Source: Lyngbya sp. CCAP 1446/10
GTDB lineage: Bacteria; Cyanobacteriota; Cyanobacteriia; Cyanobacteriales; Microcoleaceae
Length of the DNA: 64,000 nucleotides
Assembly (NCBI RefSeq): GCF_026130175.1
Contig: NZ_JAIGNI010000003.1
Location: forward strand, 1 to 64,000
Direction of reading: 5' to 3'
The notes under the pieces were generated by a model. The model was not told the origin of the DNA. It was given only the letters and a program-made list of their open reading frames with translations, and did no database searches. Of this stretch, positions 36,026 through 44,187 are shown in pieces. Every line of letters starts with the position of its first letter. The stretch's first letter is position 1. The position numbers and the translations under genes are program-made.

Positions 36026-37849
36026 ATGCAGCTCAAACATCATAATAATCAGGCTTCACAAGAACTCCCTACCTCTTTCGAGTATAACATCAAAGAGATC
36101 CAGCCCCCAAATCCCAATTATTTTGCTCAAATAGCCCGCTCCTTCGGCAACCTGAGTATTAGCGACAAAATCTGCCGTGGCTACGCACTGGCTCTTTGTG
36201 TGGCGATTGGGGGCACGACTGTCGGAATGCTGGCGGGGAATCATTACTATCGCAGAACTAACAATCAAGTAGACATCGATCGAGAAAGTCAGCTTTTAAA
36301 TAAGTTGCAGGTGGCTTTACTGCGGACGCAAAACAGCCAACAGCGATTGATTTACGGGATAGAACAGCCCGAAATTTTTGACAGCAAATACCAACAGCTA
36401 CAAAAGAATATCTACAGTTTGAAGTTGTCGCTATCTGAAGTTAAAAATCAGAAAAAGATGGAACAGGCAGCAGGTTTACAGGCTTTCATAAAAAGTTACG
36501 ATCGGCTTCTGTTAAATTACATTCAGCAGCTAGAAACAGTTAACGCTCAAATCAGTAAACTGCCACATTCGCTAGCTCAAAAAAGTGTTAAAAGCAAGTT
36601 GTTGTTGAATTTCGAGCGAGATAAAATTGGATTAAAATTAGAGAAGACGACTAATGATTTAGGAGCAATTATCGATCGCGCCCAAGAGCAAGAGGATGCA
36701 GCGCGGGAGGCCCTGCTGCGAGCGCAGACGCTGCGGGTGCAAATCATTTTTGGTAGCATGGCACTGTCGATCGTCGTTGCAGCACTACTGGCGAGCTTCA
36801 CCAGTCGGGCGATCGCCAAACCCCTCACCGCTGTAACTAAAATCGCTCAGCGAGTGACCCAAGAGTCTAATTTTCAGTTGCAAGCACCAGTGACCAGCAC
36901 CGATGAAGTGGGAGTATTAGCAACTTCGCTAAATCAACTGATTCTGAAAGTAAATCACTTGCTAAAACAATTAAAATCTGAACAAGAAAGCCAAATATTT
37001 CAAAATGAAAAAATGGCAAGTTTGGGGCGGATGTTAGCCGGTGTGGCTCACGAAGTTAACAACCCAATCAATTTTATCTATGCCAACATCGACCCCGCGA
37101 AAAATTACGTGGAAGATATTTTAGATTTGCTCAAAACTTACGAAACAGAAATCCCAAATCCGCCTCCCACCGTCAACGAAAAAGCCGAAGAAATAGACAT
37201 CGATTTTCTCAAAGAAGATTTGATGAAAATATTCGACTCAATGCAAGTTGGCGCTGAAAGAGCCAAAGCTATTATCTTAAGTTTGAAAGATTTTTCTAGA
37301 CTCGACGACGCAGCGCCTCATCCGGTCGATTTGCACGCCTGCATAGACAGCAGTTTGCTGATTCTCAACAGCCGAATCAAACAGGGCATTGAAGTGGTGC
37401 GTAATTACGGGGATATTCCGACTGTTGAAGGCTATATGGGTTTGCTTTACCAGGTATTTGTGAACGTTTTGAACAATGCAATAGATGCTGTGGAAGAACA
37501 AGCGAAAATTGAAAAAATCCGCTCTGAGGAGGACAAAAAACAATCCGATTTGGAGTCGAGCAAACAGGAAGTGCCGAGTTTTTCGCGGAAGATTGTGATT
37601 ACTACAGAATACTTGGACGATGACTCAGTGGTAGTGCGAATTTCCGATAACGGTACGGGAATACCTGTGGCCAGTCAAGAAAAAATGTTTGAAACATTCT
37701 TTACGACTAAACCGAGAGGTGTAGGTACTGGTTTGGGATTGGCAATCGGCCGCGAAATTATCGTCAAAAAACACGGCGGGACGATTAACTGTTGGTCAGA
37801 GATGGGAATGGGGACGGAATTTGCGATCGCCCTGCCGATCAAACATTAG
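36026..37849 (+). CDS. HAMP-containing sensor histidine kinase (paralogue 2)
   Basis: This 607-residue kinase has the same order as the protein at 27756: span 1 (RGYALALCVAIGGTTVGMLAG), helical extracytoplasmic sensor, span 2 (VQIIFGSMALSIVVAALLAS), HAMP (TSRAIAKPLTAVTKIAQRV), H-box ASLGRMLAGVAHEVNNP (H342), N-box NVLNNAIDAV, G1 DNGTGIP and G2 GTGLGLAIG. A charged insert (EEQAKIEKIRSEEDKKQSDLE) after the N-box distinguishes it from paralogue 1. The extracytoplasmic halves are much more diverged than the HAMP and catalytic parts, implying different signals. No response regulator is adjacent. Confidence 0.9.
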   Translation: MQLKHHNNQASQELPTSFEYNIKEIQPPNPNYFAQIARSFGNLSISDKICRGYALALCVAIGGTTVGMLAGNHYYRRTNNQVDIDRESQLLNKLQVALLRTQNSQQRLIYGIEQPEIFDSKYQQLQKNIYSLKLSLSEVKNQKKMEQAAGLQAFIKSYDRLLLNYIQQLETVNAQISKLPHSLAQKSVKSKLLLNFERDKIGLKLEKTTNDLGAIIDRAQEQEDAAREALLRAQTLRVQIIFGSMALSIVVAALLASFTSRAIAKPLTAVTKIAQRVTQESNFQLQAPVTSTDEVGVLATSLNQLILKVNHLLKQLKSEQESQIFQNEKMASLGRMLAGVAHEVNNPINFIYANIDPAKNYVEDILDLLKTYETEIPNPPPTVNEKAEEIDIDFLKEDLMKIFDSMQVGAERAKAIILSLKDFSRLDDAAPHPVDLHACIDSSLLILNSRIKQGIEVVRNYGDIPTVEGYMGLLYQVFVNVLNNAIDAVEEQAKIEKIRSEEDKKQSDLESSKQEVPSFSRKIVITTEYLDDDSVVVRISDNGTGIPVASQEKMFETFFTTKPRGVGTGLGLAIGREIIVKKHGGTINCWSEMGMGTEFAIALPIKH

Positions 37850-37950
37850 AATATATTATGGGGATTTGAAATTTGAGCTTGAGAATTGGTAATTGGTAAT
37901 GGGTAATCGGTTAATCTAGACTGGAGCAATTACAGCAAGGATCGAAAATT

Positions 37951-38478
37951 ATGGGACTATTTGACCAAATCTTAAGCGCGATCGACAATCCGAACCAACA
38001 AGCAAGTCCCAATCAGTTGGGCAACATTCTGGGTGCGGTAGAGCAGTTGAGCGGCAACCAGGGCGTCGATGCGGGTACGACTCAGCTAGCGATGTCGGTT
38101 TTGGGTGGATACGTGCGATCGGCCTTACAAGACGTGCGATCGCAATCTGGAGAGGCACAAGCCCAAGAAGTTGTCAACCAATTTAGCGGCACAAATCCCA
38201 ATCCACAAGCGGTACAGAGTTTGTTCGGAGGTGGCCAACTGACGCAAATAGTGGCTGATATCGCCCAAAGAACCGGTTTGAATAACGCTACAGTGCAAGC
38301 GATGATACCTGTTTTAGTGCCGATCGTGCTCAATTTGCTGCAAACCGGCGGCAACGCCCAAAATCCAGCCCAGGGCGGAAATCCCGTTTTGAATGCGTTT
38401 TTAGATGGAGATGGAGACGGCGACGTAGATATTACTGACGCCATGTCGATGGCGACGCGCTTTTTGAATCAGCGCTAA
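37951..38478 (+). CDS. DUF937 protein with a C-terminal EF-hand-like loop
   Basis: This 175-residue protein matches DUF937: MGLFDQILSAIDNPNQQASPNQLGNIL, hydrophobic-Gln-rich helices and a TGLNNATVQAMIPVLVPIVLNLL core. The C-terminus ends DGDGDGDVDITDAMSMATRFL, a calcium-binding loop of EF-hand/dockerin type. No signal peptide; cytosolic. Function unknown. It lies 101 bp after histidine kinase 2 on the same strand, possibly co-transcribed. Confidence 0.75.
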   Translation: MGLFDQILSAIDNPNQQASPNQLGNILGAVEQLSGNQGVDAGTTQLAMSVLGGYVRSALQDVRSQSGEAQAQEVVNQFSGTNPNPQAVQSLFGGGQLTQIVADIAQRTGLNNATVQAMIPVLVPIVLNLLQTGGNAQNPAQGGNPVLNAFLDGDGDGDVDITDAMSMATRFLNQR

Positions 38479-38551
38479 TTGCGTGAAAATTCGGGGAGAG
38501 AAATTGACGTTAGTAGTGAGGACTTCAACCCTTATTAAAATCTAATTATGT

Positions 38552-38570
38552 AGGTGCGCAGTGCGCACCT
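38552..38570. repeat. REP-like palindrome
   Basis: AGGTGCGCAGTGCGCACCT is an odd-centred palindrome with 9-bp arms, also present at 50830-50848. It lies between convergent genes, next to a TAGTGAGGACTTCAACC fragment (38512-38528). Confidence 0.7.
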
Positions 38571-38605
38571 TACCGCCTTAACGCTCTGATCTGAACTGTA
38601 TTTCG

Positions 38606-39016
38606 TTATGAAAATAGTCCGAACCCCCGGCTAATGGTATTTCCCATGCGATCGCACAATGATGCAGTTGGTAAGCTATTTCCTTGCTGTTCCCATTTTT
38701 CCACAAGTTGGCGGCCAAGCGGCGTGAGGCGAAAACTGTCGGTAATCCCTTGTCCGTCTACTTCGCGCCGCAAAACGCCGACTTGGATCAGCCACAGCAG
38801 GGAGTTTTCGGCTACGAGTTCGGATACGGGCGATCGGGTGTAACCGCTTTCGACACCGCTATTTGAGGCGATAGTTGTCAAGAAAACACTGTTATCGCGG
38901 ATGGTCTGGAAGAAGTGTAATTGAAATGGGGCACACCGGATCGCGCGATCGGCTCTTTTTACCGTGCGGCTGGGATAACTAATAGATTTAAACGCTTCGG
39001 ATGGGATAAAAGTCAT
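38606..39016 (-). CDS. Npun_F0494-family protein (winged-helix-like)
   Basis: This 136-residue cyanobacteria-specific hypothetical matches the Npun_F0494 family as I recall it: YPSRTVKRADRAIRCAPFQLHFF near the start and GQGITDSFRLTPLGRQLVEKWEQQG towards the end. The segment SELVAENSLLWLIQVGVLRREVDG...FRLTPLGRQLV looks like a winged helix, suggesting DNA or protein binding. No span or enzyme motif. Monocistronic. Confidence 0.65.
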   Translation of the reverse strand: MTFIPSEAFKSISYPSRTVKRADRAIRCAPFQLHFFQTIRDNSVFLTTIASNSGVESGYTRSPVSELVAENSLLWLIQVGVLRREVDGQGITDSFRLTPLGRQLVEKWEQQGNSLPTASLCDRMGNTISRGFGLFS

Positions 39017-39171
39017 TGATTTGGCTCTGAATAGGTAGTATATTTTTTATTCTTACAGATTTATAGTCAAATTGAACTGGAAAAAAACCTACCAATATTT
39101 TCACAGCAGTTCAACAGATTCGCAACTACGGTCAGATTAATACTCATGCTGCAAGTGCCGATCGCCTGTTT

Positions 39172-39504
39172 TTACAAATACTCCAAATAATTGTTCATTT
39201 CTTCAGCATTCAGTATCTCCCAAATTAATACTAACCCTTGCAAAATTTCCCCAATCGATTTACTGGTTTGCGGACAATAAACAATACCCGCGTGAGACAA
39301 ACCTGCATGATGCAGTCTTAAAAAATCCGTATCTTGGGTGAAAATTACTCGCTCTTGAGACAGGGAAAATGCTAATTGTTGTTCGTCGGATTGCCCGATC
39401 ATTCCTTCTTCTGGTGTCGTGGTGATATCAATTCCACGTCTTCGCAATCCATTCGCTATGGCAAGAGTTATATTTTCGTCGAGATGAAATTTTATCTTAG
39501 CCAT
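39172..39504 (-). CDS. DUF5615 PIN-like toxin candidate
   Basis: This 110-residue protein has the DUF5615 layout: KFHLDENITLAIANGLRRRGIDI at the start, a second acidic site in FTQDTDFLRLHH, then HAGIVYCPQ. The conserved Asp/Glu positions are those of PIN-like RNases. It overlaps the upstream DUF433 gene by 8 bp and is therefore the second gene of a type II toxin-antitoxin-like pair. Whether it is toxic is inferred. Confidence 0.8.
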   Translation of the reverse strand: MAKIKFHLDENITLAIANGLRRRGIDITTTPEEGMIGQSDEQQLAFSLSQERVIFTQDTDFLRLHHAGLSHAGIVYCPQTSKSIGEILQGLVLIWEILNAEEMNNYLEYL

Positions 39505-39814
39505 GCTGACGATTTTTTAATTTTTGTTGCAATAGCGATGGGGTTTGAGCTTTTAATTGGCGGGCAAATTCTGCATCTGCTTCGATTGCAGAGCGGATTT
39601 CATCTCGACGATCGTGATAATAAGCTAAAGCTGCATAGATATCAGATAAAGTAATGCTGGGATAGTGATACAAAATTTCGTCTGGTGACATTCCCATTTG
39701 TTCGTGCCAAACAACAATATCCTGAACTCGGATGCGATGTCCGGCGATACGGGGTTTTCCCCCACAGACTCCAGGGGTGATTTCGATGTGTTCTTGAATT
39801 ACTGCGATCGACAT
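39497..39814 (-). CDS. DUF433 antitoxin candidate
   Basis: This 105-residue protein has the DUF433 core: HIEITPGVCGGKPRIAGHRIRVQDIVVWHEQMG followed by PDEILYHYPSITLSDIYAALAYYHDRRDEI, a small winged-helix DNA-binding fold. It is cotranscribed with, and overlaps, the PIN-like gene. It probably neutralises the partner and represses the operon. Confidence 0.82.
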   Translation of the reverse strand: MSIAVIQEHIEITPGVCGGKPRIAGHRIRVQDIVVWHEQMGMSPDEILYHYPSITLSDIYAALAYYHDRRDEIRSAIEADAEFARQLKAQTPSLLQQKLKNRQHG

Positions 39815-39946
39815 GGTAGAGAATTAATGTAGGATGTCTATTCTATTTTAGGACAAATGAGACGATTTTGCTTGTAAAAGGCATTTTACGCTAGCCTTTT
39901 TCTGCATTGCCAACAAGTATTTATAGTAAGTTGCACAGGAATAATT

Positions 39947-40213
39947 TTAGGCATAAACTTTTCTTAGTTCATAAGTGTTTGAAGCTTCCGCATCTTCTAA
40001 AGTCAGAAATTCGTGCAATTCATTAAGAGCAAGTGGGCTTAGATGAATATCTAATTCAGCTTCATAAACTTCGGAAAATGACTCGATCGCCTGTTTGAGC
40101 TTATCGATGGATTGTTCGGGAGTATTTCCTTGTCCCACTAATTCATTCTCCAAACACAGCGTCACCCAATCATCGGCACTTTTGCGGATAACAACAGTGT
40201 AAAAAGCTCTCAT
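39947..40213 (-). CDS. HicB-like antitoxin (no HicA partner seen)
   Basis: This 88-residue protein has an RNase H-like HicB fold: FYTVVIRKSADDWVTLCLENELVGQGNTPEQSIDKLKQAIESF. The last ~25 residues (LTLEDAEASNTYELRKVYA) are not a helix-turn-helix or ribbon-helix-helix. No HicA (double-stranded-RNA-binding toxin) frame lies in the 130-230 bp on either side, so it is an orphan, perhaps a remnant or a stand-alone regulator. Confidence 0.7.
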   Translation of the reverse strand: MRAFYTVVIRKSADDWVTLCLENELVGQGNTPEQSIDKLKQAIESFSEVYEAELDIHLSPLALNELHEFLTLEDAEASNTYELRKVYA

Positions 40214-40441
40214 ATTTTACTTTATTTATTAAGTTTTAATTGCGCCAAAAAACTCGGATTACACCCATAATTTAACACACAATCTTCCCGAAATTAAGGC
40301 ATAGAATCACCAATAAAAACTATTCCCCAAGGCAGATTTTTCATTTTCTGCACTCAATCCCGAATCTCGTATTTAAGAAATTGACAACAACAGCCCAAAA
40401 TCAACTAAAATATCTTTATCCATCGCAAGAGAAACAAAACT

Positions 40442-40882
40442 ATGACATTACCAGTAGGGTGCGCGGCTCCTCAATTCACCGCCAAAGACACAAACGGCAA
40501 AACAGTCTCCCTCTCCGACTTCACCGGTAAAACCGTAATCTTGTATTTCTACCCCAAAGATGATACCCCCGGCTGCACCCGAGAAGCCCAAAGCTTCAAA
40601 GCAGCCTATGAAGATTACAAGGGCAAAGATATCGTAGTTCTCGGTGTCAGCCGCGATAATGAAGAATCGCACCAAAAGTTCACGGAGAAGTACGGTTTGC
40701 CTTTCCAGCTATTAGCAGATGTTGATGGCGCAATTACCAAAGCTTACGATGTTGAGAAAGGTGATTACTCTAAGCGCGTTACTTTTGCGATCGATGGTAC
40801 TGGCAAAATTATTCAGGTTTATGAAGGAGATAATCTGAAAGTTGACTCTCACGCTCAAGATATTCTTGTCACCATAGTTTAG
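40442..40882 (+). CDS. Peroxiredoxin, PrxQ/BCP family
   Basis: This 146-residue thioredoxin-fold peroxidase has the peroxidatic cysteine C45 in YPKDDTPGCTREAQSF and the family sequence DFTGKTVILYFYPKDD. The resolving cysteine common in PrxQ (five residues after C45) is replaced by Q50. The only other cysteine is C7, so this is a 1-Cys-type or atypical enzyme needing an external thiol. It reduces H2O2 and organic peroxides in the cytosol. No signal peptide. A terminator-like inverted repeat follows. Confidence 0.9.
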   Translation: MTLPVGCAAPQFTAKDTNGKTVSLSDFTGKTVILYFYPKDDTPGCTREAQSFKAAYEDYKGKDIVVLGVSRDNEESHQKFTEKYGLPFQLLADVDGAITKAYDVEKGDYSKRVTFAIDGTGKIIQVYEGDNLKVDSHAQDILVTIV

Positions 40883-40931
40883 CCGAAGTTTAGCCGATCG
40901 CACTAACACCCCTAAACGCACCAAACGGCTA

Positions 40932-40998
40932 AAAACCCGGTTTCTGCCAAGATACCTTGTTGCTACACGCAATATTCTCGTAGAAACCGGGTTTTTTT
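40932..40998 (+). terminator. Inverted repeat AAAACCCGGTTTCT with T-run
   Basis: AAAACCCGGTTTCT pairs with AGAAACCGGGTTTT around a 37-nt loop, followed by further T residues, 50 bp after the peroxiredoxin stop. Similar AACCCGGTTTCT repeats occur at 57455-57515 and, as a half, at 49755. It is a dispersed repeat that can also end transcription. The rest of 40883-41312 shows nothing definite. Confidence 0.65.
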
Positions 40999-41312
40999 CC
41001 TAAGTCCCAACCTAGTGATGGGTCAAAGGTACAGGGGGTAATACCCTGCTCAAACCAAATTTTTTCCCTCAAGACTTGCGCCACAAATCTGCTCGATCAG
41101 CGGTATATTCGGGTAAGATGCGCAATGCGCCCCCTACAATTAGATTTCTGGAATAATCCCGCCAACAATTAAAAATTCATGCTTTAAAAGGCATTAATCG
41201 CCCCTAAATTCAGTCTCGGAGCGGTTTTGTCCGGGATCAAGTCATTGTGTTTGATAAAATGAGAAGTTATCCTTGCTGTAGCTGAATAATTAAGTAGGTA
41301 GGCGAATAGATA

Positions 41313-43967
41313 ATGACAAGCAGTAAAATTATTTTGAGTTACTTAGGCCCACAAGAAGTTGAGGCCAATCGAGGCGCTGTCTTAGTTGGCAGTTTTGACA
41401 AAAATCAAGTGGCGGCGATTTCAGCAGCAGAAGGCTCAAATGCCCTGAAAACAGGGATAAATTTATCGACAGGTATTTGGAACATCAGTTTAGAGAAAGG
41501 ATTCGATCGCGCCGGAACTCGCACAGTACAGGTAAAAGCAACTGACAAAACAGGCAAAGTTATCGGCGAACAAACAATTAACATCAAAGTTAATCCTGCT
41601 TCTAATACACCCGATGAATCTTTTACGTTAATTACTCTCCAATTTACCAGATTTAAAGCCGGAACAGTGCCGACTAGCAATCTTAACGATACGCAAAAAG
41701 CGGACATACCAGCCGGAACAACTTATCAAATTACCGACTACGAGTTAGAAGACGGACACCTAGAAGTTCAACTAAATAATCCAATTTCTCCGGTGGGAAA
41801 ATCTGGTTTTTTCTACGAAAAGCACGTAGTCGTCACGAAAGGTGCAAAAATCCTGATCTTCGATCGCACTCAACTACCGGCCCCAGCACCTGGAATGCAG
41901 TTGCTGTGGGTAAACAAAAAAACCTGGTTAAAGCGTAACCCCGCAGATTCTGCTACTTTAGCCCCAACTCAGAAAGTACGGTTTAACCAGGGAGAAACTT
42001 TCAATATTCTCGGATACGCTTGCGTAGAAAATCATTTTAGAGTCACATTAGATCGCCCGATTCCCAACTTCGGAAATTCGGGATTTCTGTACTCGCAACA
42101 CGTCCAAATATTGCAAGACGGCAGGGGAATTTCGTTTGACAAAAATGCAGTTACCATGACTGTTGTCAAAACTACTGTGTTTAAAAAGCGACCTGTGGCT
42201 GCGGCAAGTCTGCAACCTCCAGAAAAGGTTACTTTGCCGGCGGGAATGATTTACGGAGTTTCGGGATTCTCTATAGAACAAGGTCACGTTAAAGTCTCAC
42301 TTACTGAAAATTTACCACCCTTTGGGAATACGGGTTTTGTTTTTCCCGATTTCGTACAATTCAGTCGCGGTGGCAAATCTTTCAATCCAGCGCCCAATTT
42401 AACTTATCAAGGCCCGACGGAAGTTTTGGTCAATCAGGCGATCGCACTTTCAGGTACTTTTGACAAACAAGAAGCAGCAAAAATTGAGGTAATAGCTGAG
42501 GATAAACTGCCGTTAACCGTAACACTAAACCAAAAAGCAGGCACTTGGCAAGTGAATTTGCCTAAAGGATTTAGCGTACCGGGAGCTCGCTGGCTGAGAT
42601 TGCGGGCAACTGACAGCAAAGGCAACGTTACCGGCAGCCAAATAATTTATATTACCGTAAGTTCCGATCCGCTGACTGTCGGAAAAGGTTTGAGCTTAAA
42701 GATAGTTTCTGACACTTTGTTTAAGGTAGCTCCGGTTGATTCTTCCCGGCTCAACAATCAGCAAAAAGTTCTTGTCAAAGCAGGTAAGACTTTGACGATT
42801 AGCAAATACGGATTTATTGACGGGCATCTCAAGGTGGTTCTGGATTCGGAAATTTCTCCAGTGGGCACTTTTGGCTATTTTTACGAACCAGACGTTCAGC
42901 TTGCCAAAGGTACAAAAGTCCTGAAATTTGACCTGGCAGACGTACCGAATAGCAACGGGAACGCTCAACTATTGGTAACTCAAACAACTCTGATTAAAGG
43001 TAAACCACAAGATTCATCGAAACTCCCTGCGAATCAAGTTGCTGAGCTCATTTTAGGCAGTACCTATGCCATTACTGGTTATGCCTGCATTTTGGGGCAT
43101 TTCCGAGTAACTCTCGCCGAATCTATTCCCGGTTTTGGCAACATCGGATTTATCTATTGGCAGCACGTTAAAATCAAGAAAAACGGCAAAGAAGTTCCCT
43201 TTGACCCCGATGCTTTGACGATGACAATGCTGCAACCAACTGTGTTTAAAAAACGCCCGGTAGATGCTGCTAAGCTGACCGCTACCGAGAGAACTACACT
43301 GCCTTTAGGTCGAGTTTACGGCGTGGAAAGCTACGGTTTGGAACAAAATCACCTAAAAATTTCCCTGACTGAAGAACTGCAAAATTTTGGCAATACAGGT
43401 TATGTTTTTCCGAGTTTTGTTCAGTTCAAGCGGGGAGATAAAATTTTCGATCCGGTTCCGAATAATGTGGAATTGAACGTGCCGTATTTTTCGCAGCGGG
43501 ACAATCCGCGTTTTGACTGGTCTACTTGCAACGTAACTGCGATCGCGATGGTGCTGTATTATTATGGCGTTCGTTCTAAGTGGGGCGGACAGTTGGAGGA
43601 TGAGTTATTGCAGTGGTGTTTCGACTATGCAGGCGTTGGTTCTCAAACCGATCACAACGTGCTGACGGCGCTGATTCAAGCTTACGGGTTTAAGACGAGT
43701 TTTAGTACGACTCGCAAATGGGCGGATGTGCGATCGGAATTGTTGAATCGGCGGCCGATAGTTTTAGCGGGAGATTTTACTGCTGCCGGTCACATTATCA
43801 CTTTAATTGGTTACAATTCTGATGGTTATATAGTGCAAGATCCTTGGGGAGATGCACTCACCGGCTACAGCGATACTGAGGGGAGAAAGTTGATGTATCC
43901 CTACAGTTACGTTAATCAAGTTGCTGGGCCGGATGGGAATGTTTGGGCGCATTTTATCTCACGATAA
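41313..43967 (+). CDS. C39-family peptidase with duplicated Ig-like/SH3-like repeat array
   Basis: This 884-residue protein has two copies of one block: an Ig-like domain (residues 1-95 and about 362-460; motif LPKGFSVPGARWLRLRATD) followed by three ~85-residue repeats with the pattern K-x-x-P-x-x-S-x-L-...-Q-K-...-G-x-x-Y-x-I-...-G-H-x-x-V-x-L-...-G-x-x-G-F. The C-terminus (about 725-884) is a papain-like C39 domain: PYFSQRDNPRFDWSTCN (C739), AGHIITLIGYN (H827), VQDPWGD (D843). No signal peptide was seen, and no ABC transporter or leader peptide lies nearby. It may cleave peptides or cell-wall material; the repeats probably bind ligand or surface polymer. Confidence 0.78.
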   Translation: MTSSKIILSYLGPQEVEANRGAVLVGSFDKNQVAAISAAEGSNALKTGINLSTGIWNISLEKGFDRAGTRTVQVKATDKTGKVIGEQTINIKVNPASNTPDESFTLITLQFTRFKAGTVPTSNLNDTQKADIPAGTTYQITDYELEDGHLEVQLNNPISPVGKSGFFYEKHVVVTKGAKILIFDRTQLPAPAPGMQLLWVNKKTWLKRNPADSATLAPTQKVRFNQGETFNILGYACVENHFRVTLDRPIPNFGNSGFLYSQHVQILQDGRGISFDKNAVTMTVVKTTVFKKRPVAAASLQPPEKVTLPAGMIYGVSGFSIEQGHVKVSLTENLPPFGNTGFVFPDFVQFSRGGKSFNPAPNLTYQGPTEVLVNQAIALSGTFDKQEAAKIEVIAEDKLPLTVTLNQKAGTWQVNLPKGFSVPGARWLRLRATDSKGNVTGSQIIYITVSSDPLTVGKGLSLKIVSDTLFKVAPVDSSRLNNQQKVLVKAGKTLTISKYGFIDGHLKVVLDSEISPVGTFGYFYEPDVQLAKGTKVLKFDLADVPNSNGNAQLLVTQTTLIKGKPQDSSKLPANQVAELILGSTYAITGYACILGHFRVTLAESIPGFGNIGFIYWQHVKIKKNGKEVPFDPDALTMTMLQPTVFKKRPVDAAKLTATERTTLPLGRVYGVESYGLEQNHLKISLTEELQNFGNTGYVFPSFVQFKRGDKIFDPVPNNVELNVPYFSQRDNPRFDWSTCNVTAIAMVLYYYGVRSKWGGQLEDELLQWCFDYAGVGSQTDHNVLTALIQAYGFKTSFSTTRKWADVRSELLNRRPIVLAGDFTAAGHIITLIGYNSDGYIVQDPWGDALTGYSDTEGRKLMYPYSYVNQVAGPDGNVWAHFISR

Positions 43968-43993
43968 GGTTGTTAGGTGCGCTAAGGGTTTTT

Positions 43994-44170
43994 AGGAACT
44001 GGCAAGATGCCAGTTCCACCAGAACATTTAGAAGATTTAGTTATTGTGTTTAGGAACGGGCAAGATGCCCATTCCACCAGAAGATTTAGTTTTTGTGTTT
44101 AGGAACGGGCAAGATGCCCATTCCACCAGAAGATTTAGTTTTTGTGGAACCGGCATCTTGCCGGTTCTTC
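43994..44170 (+). repeat. Tandem ~50-58 bp repeats with internal hairpins
   Basis: Units at 43994, 44052 and 44101 begin AGGAACTGGCAAGATGCC or AGGAACGGGCAAGATGCCC. Each contains a GGCAAGATGCC hairpin and CCACCAGAA-ATTTAG. The array ends with the inverted form GGAACCGGCATCTTGCCGGTTC (44146-44167). Confidence 0.88.
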
Positions 44171-44187
44171 AGAATGTTGTAATCGCC

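Noticed and set aside
39947-40213. Complete HicAB toxin-antitoxin system
   Set aside because: No HicA-like frame lies on either side of the HicB-like gene.
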